The position numbers and the translations under genes are program-made. From contig WQUT01000079.1 in NCBI GenBank assembly GCA_009781955.1, positions 1 to 18,738 of the forward strand: a stretch of DNA of 18,738 nt, in the 5' to 3' direction. The stretch is from Pseudomonadota bacterium (lineage in GTDB: Bacteria; Pseudomonadota; Alphaproteobacteria; Rs-D84). This document shows, piece by piece, positions 13,222 through 18,568 of this stretch. Position 1 is the stretch's first letter. Every line of letters starts with the position of its first letter. The notes under the pieces are model-generated. The model saw only the letters and a program-made list of their open reading frames with translations. It did no database searches and had not been told where the DNA came from.

Positions 13222-13601
13222 GGCCTGACCCTAGCCTTGCCGTCCGCAAAACCAGTGGAAGTTTGTTTGCGCAATGCGGACAAGACCCGGTGCGCCGTGC
13301 GCAATTCCGCGTCATCAAAAGCATGCAGCAGCTTTACTATTTCCGTCATCAGCGCGGAATTGACTTCCTTTATTACCGCATTGTGATTCTTGATCAAAAG
13401 TTCCGGCGCAGGGATGCCGAGCGCCCCGGCAATTGAAACCAAAGTGCTGGCCCTGGGGTCTGCCAATCCGCGTTCTATATTGGATATTGTATTAAGCATT
13501 TTGCCCGATCGCCCGGCCAACTGCTGTTGACTGATTCGGCGCTCTCGGCGAACTTTTGATATATATGCGCCCAAATCGCGCAGAAATTCTTGTTTATCCA
13601 T
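13218..13601 (-). CDS. XRE family transcriptional regulator, probably leaderless and autoregulated
   Basis: Small DNA-binding protein of 127 residues. The N-terminal helix-turn-helix domain (about 11-70) shows the Cro/C1 pattern IGxxIxxxRxxxxxSQxxLA as AYISKVRRERRISQQQLAGR, then ISNIERGLADPRASTLVSIAGALGI. A C-terminal helical region (about 75-110) could dimerise. The predicted promoter (13608-13636) would start the transcript on the A of the ATG, and no Shine-Dalgarno sequence is present, so the mRNA is probably leaderless, as for some phage and chromosomal repressors. An inverted repeat inside the promoter spacer is a likely operator for self-control. The target genes are unknown; the divergent adhesin gene at 13851 is the obvious candidate. 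It is convergent with, and overlaps by four bases, the DUF218 gene. Confidence 0.9.
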   Translation of the reverse strand: MDKQEFLRDLGAYISKVRRERRISQQQLAGRSGKMLNTISNIERGLADPRASTLVSIAGALGIPAPELLIKNHNAVIKEVNSALMTEIVKLLHAFDDAELRTAHRVLSALRKQTSTGFADGKARVRP

Positions 13602-13607
13602 GTAAAA

Positions 13608-13636
13608 AACATAGCACAGAAAACTGTGAAATGCAA
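13608..13636 (-). promoter_or_regulatory. Promoter of the XRE gene with inverted repeat in the spacer
   Basis: On the minus strand TTGCAT (13636-13631), 17 bp and TATGTT (13613-13608). The spacer contains CACAG-tttt-CTGTG (13628-13615), a perfect inverted repeat in operator position. Seven bases after the -10 box comes the A of the start codon. Confidence 0.75.
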
Positions 13637-13688
13637 CACAAAAACACCATCATGGATGAAAATCTTCCCAATTGCATGTGATTTGTAT

Positions 13689-13707
13689 AGACATAATGAT
13701 TATGTCT
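13689..13707. promoter_or_regulatory. 19-bp palindrome between the XRE gene and the adhesin gene
   Basis: AGACATAAT-g-ATTATGTCT is a perfect 9-bp inverted repeat with one central base. It lies in the 249-bp divergent region 13602-13850 and has the size of a dimeric regulator site. It differs in sequence from the CACAG/CTGTG repeat in the XRE promoter, so it may bind another protein. No clear promoter for the adhesin gene was found in this gap. Confidence 0.5.
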
Positions 13708-13850
13708 GGGCATACCGGGCGAAAGATTAAGAACAAATTCCTTGATTATTTAAATTTTTGTGCTTTCATATTGACCGAGAATGCATTCCTAAGGGGGCGT
13801 GTCTCTTATATAGGATGCAACAATAACCGCCAATAAACAAAGGATAAACC

Positions 13851-15275
13851 ATGAAAAAAATCAGTCTGATAACTCTTGTTGCCGCCGCCAGCATAGGGAT
13901 TAGTTCCGCCGCGCAGGCAGCTTTTGGGGATCCGGTCACCGAGGGCGGAACCGGCCAGTGGATAAGCGCTATATGGATTGATTCGCTCGGCGCCGGCGCC
14001 ATCGGCACCACAGGCGACATATTCTCTGGCGGAAACATCGGAACGTCCGGCCGCATAGACGCGGACAGCGACATTTATTCCGGCGGAAACATTGGAACAG
14101 CCGGCCGGGTTGACGCCGCGGGCGATATATTCTCTGGCGGAAACATCGGAACGTCCGGCCGCATAGACGCGGACAGCGATATTTATGCCGGCGGGAACCT
14201 TGGGACAGCCGGCCGGGTTGACGCCGCGGGCGATATTTATGCCGGCGGCAGCCTGGGGACCGCAGGCGGACTGTCGGTGGGCGCGGACGCTTTGATCAAT
14301 GGCAACCTTCGCGTTGACGGCGAATTCTCCACGGGTGGCAATGTCGGGCTTGGCGGCGATCTGTATGTTGATAAAGACACGACGCTAAACGGCGGGCTGA
14401 ACGTAGAAAATAGCGCCACGATCAACAACGGGCTGACGGTCAACGGCGGACTGATTGTGGACGGACAGGATGTGATGACCGCGATCAGCGATGGTGACGC
14501 GGCGACATTGACGGCTGCAAACACCTATGCAGACGCGGCGGCGGCAACAGCGTTGACCGCGGCAAACACCTATGCGGATGCGGGCGATGCGACGACATTG
14601 ACGGCTGCAAACACCTATGCAGACGCGGCGGCGGCAACGGCGTTGACCGCGGCAAACACCTATGCCGATGCGGGCGATGCGGCGACATTGACCGCGGCGA
14701 ACACCTATGCGGATGCGGGTGATGCGGCGACATTGACGGCAGCGAACACCTATGCGGATGCAGGGGTCGCCGCAGAGAAAACCCGCGCGATGACGGCGGA
14801 AGGTAATCTCGCCTTTACCGGAAACAATGCCGGCAAGGCCGATCTGACGTCGGCGATCAACAATACCGACGCAAACATCGGGAATATGAGCCAGCTGTAT
14901 GCCCAAATCAACGGCGGCAGCTTGGTCGGTTCGCTGAACGCCACTTATGACTGGGCGGCGCAGAACTTTACCGATCTGAACAACAAATATAACGGCCTTG
15001 CCAGCCAGGTTCAGGGCATCAACCATCAGGTTGATAACCTGACCACCGAAATGCGCGCCGGCATTGCGGGAATGTCCGCCTTGTCCGCGCTGGTGCCAAA
15101 CGCGCGCGCGCATGGCAACACCCAGGTGTCGGTCGGCGCCGGAACTTACCGCGACCAGTATGGCGTCGCAGTGGGCGCATTCCATTATGTGAGCGACAAT
15201 GTGCTCTTGAATGTCGGCGGCGCTTACGCGCATGACAATTTCACCGGCCGCGTGGGAATCACGATCGGGTGGTAA
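13851..15275 (+). CDS. Trimeric autotransporter adhesin (YadA-like)
   Basis: Type Vc secreted adhesin: three chains form a 12-strand outer-membrane barrel and a surface stalk. It has 474 residues, short for the family. The signal peptide ends at AQA|A (about residue 23). The passenger starts with five 18-residue repeats (55-144) of the type DIFSGGNIGTSGRIDA, probably beta-solenoid, then INGNLRVDG / TLNGGLNV repeats (about 150-205). Next come six 15-residue repeats LTAANTYADAGDAAT (220-309), a coiled-coil-like stalk, and the neck LNNKYNGLASQVQGINHQVDNL. The YadA anchor (about 400-474) begins at MRAGIAGMSALSAL and ends with an aromatic residue, GITIGW. The classical YadA head motif is absent. 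The start has AAAGGA upstream. It is followed at 68 bp by an OmpA-like gene, possibly its peptidoglycan-linking partner. Confidence 0.92.
   Translation: MKKISLITLVAAASIGISSAAQAAFGDPVTEGGTGQWISAIWIDSLGAGAIGTTGDIFSGGNIGTSGRIDADSDIYSGGNIGTAGRVDAAGDIFSGGNIGTSGRIDADSDIYAGGNLGTAGRVDAAGDIYAGGSLGTAGGLSVGADALINGNLRVDGEFSTGGNVGLGGDLYVDKDTTLNGGLNVENSATINNGLTVNGGLIVDGQDVMTAISDGDAATLTAANTYADAAAATALTAANTYADAGDATTLTAANTYADAAAATALTAANTYADAGDAATLTAANTYADAGDAATLTAANTYADAGVAAEKTRAMTAEGNLAFTGNNAGKADLTSAINNTDANIGNMSQLYAQINGGSLVGSLNATYDWAAQNFTDLNNKYNGLASQVQGINHQVDNLTTEMRAGIAGMSALSALVPNARAHGNTQVSVGAGTYRDQYGVAVGAFHYVSDNVLLNVGGAYAHDNFTGRVGITIGW
14013..14282 (+). repeat. Five 54-bp coding repeats in the adhesin passenger
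   Basis: Residues 55-144 fall into five 18-residue units. Units alternate between two types, GDIFSGGNIGTSGRIDAD and SDIYSGGNIGTAGRVDAA, so the true duplication unit is 108 bp; the two copies (14013-14120 and 14121-14228) are nearly identical in DNA. This makes the tract prone to length change by recombination. Confidence 0.9.
14508..14777 (+). repeat. Six 45-bp coding repeats in the adhesin stalk
   Basis: Residues 220-309 form six 15-residue units beginning LTAANTYADA. The variable positions alternate between GDAAT/GDATT and AAATA. A 15-residue period is that of right-handed coiled coils, as described for the YadA stalk. Confidence 0.92.
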
Positions 15276-15287
15276 TCGTTCATAAAC

Positions 15288-15321
15288 CGCGGGCCGGAAC
15301 AATATCTGCTTTCGGTCCGCG
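15288..15321 (+). other. Hairpin between the adhesin and OmpA-like genes
   Basis: CGCGGGCCGGA (15288-15298) pairs with TTCGGTCCGCG (15311-15321) over 11 positions including two G-U pairs, with a 12-base loop. No T-run follows, so it is more likely an mRNA-stabilising or processing element, or a partial attenuator, than a full terminator. It would allow unequal expression of the two genes. Confidence 0.55.
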
Positions 15322-15343
15322 AATCTTATAAAGGGAGATTATT

Positions 15344-15817
15344 ATGCTTAAAAAACTAACGATAGCGGTCGCCATTGCTATCTTGCCATTGTGCTATGCG
15401 AATGCCGCCGGCATCCCGGATAATCTGTTGGGGGCCGTGCATTTTAAGCTGGGCAGCGCCGATATGCAGGAAAACGCCGACCGCGTGCTGGACGTAATAT
15501 TTGACGAGGATGTAGAGGTTCCCGCATGCGCGAATATCACGCTGGTCGGCCACGGATGCGATCTGGGCAGCGATCAGCTGAATATGAGTCTGGGAATGTA
15601 TCGCGCGATCGCGGTTCGCGACGCTTTGGTCCAAAGGGGATTCAGCAAGGACAGGATCAAGGTCACGTCTGTCGGAAAACGCCACCCGACCATCGTGTGG
15701 AGATTGGTTTATCCGGATTCCAGGTATGACCGTGTGGTTGAAGTATTTTTGGATCCGCGCGAAAGCTGGTATGATGATTTCAAGTGCAAACAGGATATCA
15801 GAGACAGCAAAAAATAA
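15344..15817 (+). CDS. Periplasmic OmpA-like domain protein, possible partner of the adhesin
   Basis: It has 157 residues with a signal peptide ending at ANA|A (about residue 21) and no lipobox. The mature protein is a single OmpA-C/Pal/MotB-like domain: VHFKLGSADMQENADRVLD (33-50), ITLVGHGCDLGSDQLNMSL (65-83), YRAIAVRDALVQRGFSKDRIKV (86-107) and a last strand YDRVVEVF. In canonical members GHTD supplies the Asp that binds diaminopimelate of peptidoglycan, and a later Arg supports it. Here the Asp position is Cys72 while the Arg (Arg87) is kept, so peptidoglycan binding may be altered. GGGAG precedes the ATG. Its place right after a trimeric autotransporter resembles the Acinetobacter ata-tpgA pair, although the N-terminal domain of TpgA is missing. 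Confidence 0.82.
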   Translation: MLKKLTIAVAIAILPLCYANAAGIPDNLLGAVHFKLGSADMQENADRVLDVIFDEDVEVPACANITLVGHGCDLGSDQLNMSLGMYRAIAVRDALVQRGFSKDRIKVTSVGKRHPTIVWRLVYPDSRYDRVVEVFLDPRESWYDDFKCKQDIRDSKK

Positions 15818-15820
15818 TCT

Positions 15821-15909
15821 TTCCCCCTTGTTAAAGGGGGAATTTTGTAAATTCATGCTACGCTGCGCTTGCATTCATTAACAAAATTTCCCCTTCTAGC
15901 GCGGGGGAA
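15821..15909. repeat. Palindromic element between the OmpA-like and YqaA genes
   Basis: TTCCCCC...GGGGG at the left (15821-15840) is mirrored by CCCC...GGGGGAA at the right (15890-15909). Inside, AATTTTGT/ACAAAATT (15841-15848, 15881-15888) and ATGC/GCAT pair around CTACGCTGCGCTT. The right end supplies the last codons and stop of the YqaA-like gene on the minus strand. It may also terminate transcription from both sides. Confidence 0.75.
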
Positions 15910-16477
15910 GGAATTCCAACAGTAATATCCCAAATCCCGCGGCGGCAATGGCCAACAGCGTCAGCGGCCAGAAGTATTTCTTTATAATCGCGTTCGCCTG
16001 TTCTTGAAACCGCCAGACCAGAAACCCGAAAATCCCGAACCGTCCGGCGCGGAATATGTTGGAGACAATCAAAAACAGAAACGGATTAAACCGCAGAAAT
16101 CCCGCGGCGATTGTGATCAGCTTATAAGGCACCGGCGTCACGGCCGATATGACGATAATCAGCATGCCGTGCTTTTCAAACAATTGTTTCGCGGCCGCGA
16201 ATTGATCCGCGCTGGCAAAGGTGTTTATCAGCCAGACGCCTATGGAATCATAGAGCCACATCCCGATCATGTATGCGATGATGCCGCCGATCAGGCTGCC
16301 CAGCGACGCGGCGGCAATGACGGCCAGGGCCTTTTTCTTGTTCGCGACGATGGGCGGGGCCATGAATACCTCTGGCGGGACGAACAGGAATATGGAATCG
16401 CACACGGTCAGAAAGAACACAATCCATATCGCGGCGGGATGATCGGCTTTCTTGAGAAGATAATCTTGGAGTTTCAT
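15896..16477 (-). CDS. YqaA/DedA-like VTT-domain membrane protein
   Basis: Inner-membrane protein of the SNARE-associated/VTT (DedA-type) group; relatives include lipid-carrier flippases and proteins linked to proton-motive force and envelope integrity. It has 193 residues when started at MKLQDYLL. Hydrophobic segments lie at about 16-45 (re-entrant-like, with FVPPEVFMAPP), 50-75, 105-127 with the family motif SAVTPVPYKLITIAAG (111-126), 130-152 with FRAGRF, and 168-188. A longer frame to 16597 is open but its extra residues come from CACCAG-type simple repeats, so it is not preferred. That repeat has replaced the region just before the ATG and no ribosome binding site is visible, so expression is uncertain. 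The last codons come from a palindromic element. Confidence 0.85.
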   Translation of the reverse strand: MKLQDYLLKKADHPAAIWIVFFLTVCDSIFLFVPPEVFMAPPIVANKKKALAVIAAASLGSLIGGIIAYMIGMWLYDSIGVWLINTFASADQFAAAKQLFEKHGMLIIVISAVTPVPYKLITIAAGFLRFNPFLFLIVSNIFRAGRFGIFGFLVWRFQEQANAIIKKYFWPLTLLAIAAAGFGILLLEFLPPR

Positions 16478-16495
16478 GGGTGGTGGCTCGTGCTG

Positions 16496-16604
16496 GTGGT
16501 TCGTGCTGGTGGCTGGTAGCTGGTGCTGGTGGTTGGTTAGATACGTCAAGAGCATGCAATTCGTTTTCTTAGATATACAATTACCAGCCACCAGCACGAA
16601 CCAC
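16496..16604. repeat. Inverted array of CACCAG-type simple repeats
   Basis: GTGGTTCGTGCTGGTGGCTG and two more bases (16496-16517) recur perfectly inverted at 16583-16604. Around these arms the sequence is a degenerate array of GTGCTGGTGGCTGGT units, running from about 16478 on the left to 16632 on the right. The 65-bp centre is ordinary AT-rich DNA. The array abuts the start codon of the YqaA-like gene. Confidence 0.85.
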
Positions 16605-16646
16605 TAGCACGAGTCACCAGCCACCAGCACGATTTAATTTTTCCAA

Positions 16647-16675
16647 TTGTAAATGATTATTTTGTGTTTTACAAT
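16647..16675 (+). promoter_or_regulatory. Sigma-70 promoter of the rbfA operon
   Basis: TTGTAA (16647-16652), a 17-bp spacer and TACAAT (16670-16675). Transcription would start near 16682, about 30 bases before the ATG at 16713, which has AAGGA at 16700-16704. Confidence 0.75.
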
Positions 16676-16712
16676 AAAAAATGAGAGAGGCAGTAACGAA
16701 AAGGATCAAGAT

Positions 16713-17222
16713 ATGATGCAGGCATATGCAGGCAATGATTCAAAGAGCCGCACGAACAAGGTTTTAGAGTTGGCGGATGAGTTTCGCGGGAATAATTTAA
16801 AATTTGTCGTTCTGTCCCCGGCAAGCTTTAACCTGGCGACCACCAGCAAGTATTATGTTCGGAGGTTTTCCACAACAATGCTGGAAAAGCTCTGCGGGAA
16901 CGCCGACGCGGTGATCGTGGAAAACGCGCACTTGCTGTCCGACGCCGCCATAAACAAAATAAGCAGTTTTGGTTTTTACCAAAATGCCCGCCGGCGCGGA
17001 ATCTGTTTTCATATGGTCGCCGCCAAAAATTATCCCGTTAAAAAAAGAAGCCTCATTCTAGACAGTCTGGGGTGCTATGAATTGTTGGATCGCGATTCGG
17101 CCATGCCCGCCGCCAAGCGCGACGGAAAGAAAGATATAACCACGCTCGCGAAAGATTTTATAGGCCGCGTGAAAATGGCGGAACGTAAGATTGCGAAAAT
17201 GAAATTAATAAACGGCAAATGA
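16713..17222 (+). CDS. Unknown protein upstream of rbfA, faintly thymidine-kinase-like
   Basis: It has 169 residues from the ATG at 16713, chosen because AAGGA lies eight bases upstream and the promoter at 16647-16675 would be inside any longer frame. I cannot name it with confidence. The layout resembles a type II thymidine kinase: a loop-helix (AYAGNDSKSRTNKVLELADEF) where TK has its P-loop, a strand FVVLSP, a Walker-B-like strand plus box ADAVIVENAHLLSD (TK: an IDEAQFF-type box), and a later strand GICFHMVAAKNYP. The P-loop lacks the GKT/GKS, so if related it would be a degenerate, non-kinase homologue. No signal peptide is seen; the C-terminus is basic. It overlaps rbfA by ATGA, so the two are co-translated. 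Confidence 0.6.
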   Translation: MMQAYAGNDSKSRTNKVLELADEFRGNNLKFVVLSPASFNLATTSKYYVRRFSTTMLEKLCGNADAVIVENAHLLSDAAINKISSFGFYQNARRRGICFHMVAAKNYPVKKRSLILDSLGCYELLDRDSAMPAAKRDGKKDITTLAKDFIGRVKMAERKIAKMKLINGK

Positions 17223-17752
17223 AAAAACAGCGCGACAATTCTTCACCAAAGCTTCGGGCCGCGGGCAACCGCGGCGAGCGCATCGCATCCGCGGTGCAAA
17301 AGCACGTGGCGGAAATACTGCGCGACAATTACGCGGACGATCCGGTGCTGTCGGGCGTGTCGCTGGTCGGCGCGTTGTCGCACGGCGGCCTGCAATTCGC
17401 GCGGCTGTATTATTATGTTCGGAATGCTCCGTCGTGTCTCCCCCCTCTTGGGGGGGAGTCCGCGCGCAGCGCGGGAGGGGGGGCTACGCTAAATAAAATA
17501 AAAAATAATAATTTTTCGGAAGAAGCCCCCCCTCGTCAGGCTTCGCCTGACACTCCCCCCCAAGAGGGGGGAGACGCGACGGAGCAAATATCGCTCACCC
17601 AGCATCGCCTGGATGCCGTGAAATCGCAAATCCGGCGAGAGCTGGCCGCGCGCATGAACCAGCGGTATGTCCCGGATCTGCAATTCGTATACGACGACAC
17701 ACTGGAACGCGCCGCCCGGGTGGAAGAATTACTGGCCACTGCGGATACATAG
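17219..17752 (+). CDS. rbfA: Ribosome-binding factor A with in-frame palindromic element
   Basis: RbfA binds the 30S subunit and helps late maturation of 16S rRNA. It has 177 residues against a usual 120-135. The N-terminal half matches the KH-like fold (RIASAVQKHVAEILRD, DPVLSGVSLVGALSHGGLQFARLYYYV; 21-67). The C-terminal half has LDAVKSQIRRELAARMNQRYVPDLQFVYDDTLERAARVEELL (131-172) in the expected order. Residues about 70-123 between them are encoded by a palindromic element; removing them leaves 123 residues, the normal size. The insert falls where RbfA has a loop after the second strand, so the fold may tolerate it. The start overlaps the upstream gene by ATGA, the dipeptidase gene follows at 22 bp, and the usual neighbours infB and truB are not here. 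Confidence 0.95.
   Translation: MKKQRDNSSPKLRAAGNRGERIASAVQKHVAEILRDNYADDPVLSGVSLVGALSHGGLQFARLYYYVRNAPSCLPPLGGESARSAGGGATLNKIKNNNFSEEAPPRQASPDTPPQEGGDATEQISLTQHRLDAVKSQIRRELAARMNQRYVPDLQFVYDDTLERAARVEELLATADT
17425..17586. repeat. Palindromic element inside rbfA
   Basis: The 35-bp terminal inverted repeats, TGCTCCGTCG... at 17425-17459 and its inverse at 17552-17586, differ at one base; the inner 24 bp (17436-17459 and 17552-17575) are perfect. The left hairpin is CCGCGC-gca-GCGCGG (17460-17474) and the right hairpin is GTCAGGC-ttc-GCCTGAC (17535-17551). An inner GGGGGGGCT/AGCCCCCCC pair encloses an AT-rich centre. Its length is 162 bp, exactly 54 codons, with no in-frame stop. Confidence 0.95.
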
Positions 17753-17774
17753 CCTGAAACAAGGAGAGAGAAAA

Positions 17775-18563
17775 ATGAAATTAAAGGAAATGACTGAAAA
17801 GGAAAGGATTTACAAGGAATTGGCAGAGAGTTTTGTCACGTATGTCCAGTTGCTTTCCGTCAGCAAAGTAGACGCGTCGGCCGATAAAGAGCCATTCGTC
17901 GTTATCCCGCGGACCGGTTCCGGCGTTGTCGCCCGCCCAGAGCTGGCCCGTCTGATGCCATGCGCCGACGACATAGTGGTGCGCGAAAGCGTGATGGAAA
18001 AATTGCTCTTGGCCGACCGGGCGCTGAAAAGCATAAAACCGGATTGCCAGCTGGTCGTGTTTTACGGCTGGCGCGCCCCGTCGGTGCAAAAAAAAGCTTA
18101 CGAGGCGCGATGCGCGCACCTGCGCGACAAATACGTGACCGAAGAAGAACTGCGCAAGATTGTGCATTCGTTCGTCTTTGCGCCAAAGCTGACCGGACAT
18201 TCCGCGGGTGCTGCGGTTGATGTCCTGATATACGATTCAGCCGCCGCGGCGTATCTGGATTTCGGCACGGAAATAGAAGATACAACGGATAAAAACATTG
18301 TCTATGCAGCGCCTGGGGTCGGCACCGAGGCGAGAAAGAATCGCAAGATTCTGCGCGACGTAATGAAGAAGGCCGGTTTTGCGCCTTTTGACGGGCTGTG
18401 GTGGCATTTTTCATACGGCGATCAGGGATGGGCGATTTATAACGGGCGGAAATCGTATTTGTATTCCCTGAAGAAGCAGGTGCGACCGAAAAGCCCCGCC
18501 GCGCCGAAACCTTGCCGCAGCGGTGGGGGAGCCACCGGCAAGCGCGGAAATACAAAAGGATAA
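17775..18563 (+). CDS. VanX/DdpX-type D-Ala-D-Ala dipeptidase homologue lacking the catalytic Glu
   Basis: Family M15D zinc dipeptidases cleave D-Ala-D-Ala. It has 262 residues from the ATG at 17775, chosen because AAGGAGAG precedes it; a longer frame overlaps rbfA without a good site. The family arginine in FYGWRAP (Arg100), zinc ligands His142 and Asp149 in TGHSAGAAVD, and His211 in LWWHFSYGDQ are present. In VanX the general base Glu181 sits three residues before the last histidine (EWWH); here that position is Leu208. If the sequence is right, normal catalysis is unlikely and a binding or altered role is possible. No signal peptide is seen, so it is cytoplasmic. The C-terminal tail (about 234-262) is partly encoded by an inverted repeat at 18511-18542. 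It is co-directional with rbfA (22 bp) and the dehydrogenase gene (5 bp). Confidence 0.85.
   Translation: MKLKEMTEKERIYKELAESFVTYVQLLSVSKVDASADKEPFVVIPRTGSGVVARPELARLMPCADDIVVRESVMEKLLLADRALKSIKPDCQLVVFYGWRAPSVQKKAYEARCAHLRDKYVTEEELRKIVHSFVFAPKLTGHSAGAAVDVLIYDSAAAAYLDFGTEIEDTTDKNIVYAAPGVGTEARKNRKILRDVMKKAGFAPFDGLWWHFSYGDQGWAIYNGRKSYLYSLKKQVRPKSPAAPKPCRSGGGATGKRGNTKG
18511..18542. repeat. Inverted repeat in the dipeptidase tail, possible element fragment
   Basis: CTTGCC (18511-18516) and GGTGG (18522-18526) pair with CCACC (18532-18536) and GGCAAG (18537-18542). The core GCGGTGGGGGAG-type sequence resembles positions 10-20 of the RT copy. It may be a remnant of the same element family. Confidence 0.45.
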
Positions 18564-18568
18564 ATGAA

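Noticed and set aside
14508..14777. Regular 45-bp repeats considered as a CRISPR array
   Set aside because: There are no unique spacers, the repeats are contiguous and in frame, and they encode a periodic adhesin stalk.
14385..15302. Minus-strand frame of 305 codons with Cys/Arg repeats
   Set aside because: It is the shadow of the adhesin stalk repeats; the Cys/Arg-rich periodicity simply mirrors the 45-bp coding repeats.
16681..16716. Eleven-codon leader peptide (ATG at 16681) overlapping the start of the gene at 16713
   Set aside because: The TGA overlaps the next ATG as in translational coupling, but there is no ribosome binding site and the predicted transcription start is at about 16682, so it is probably chance.
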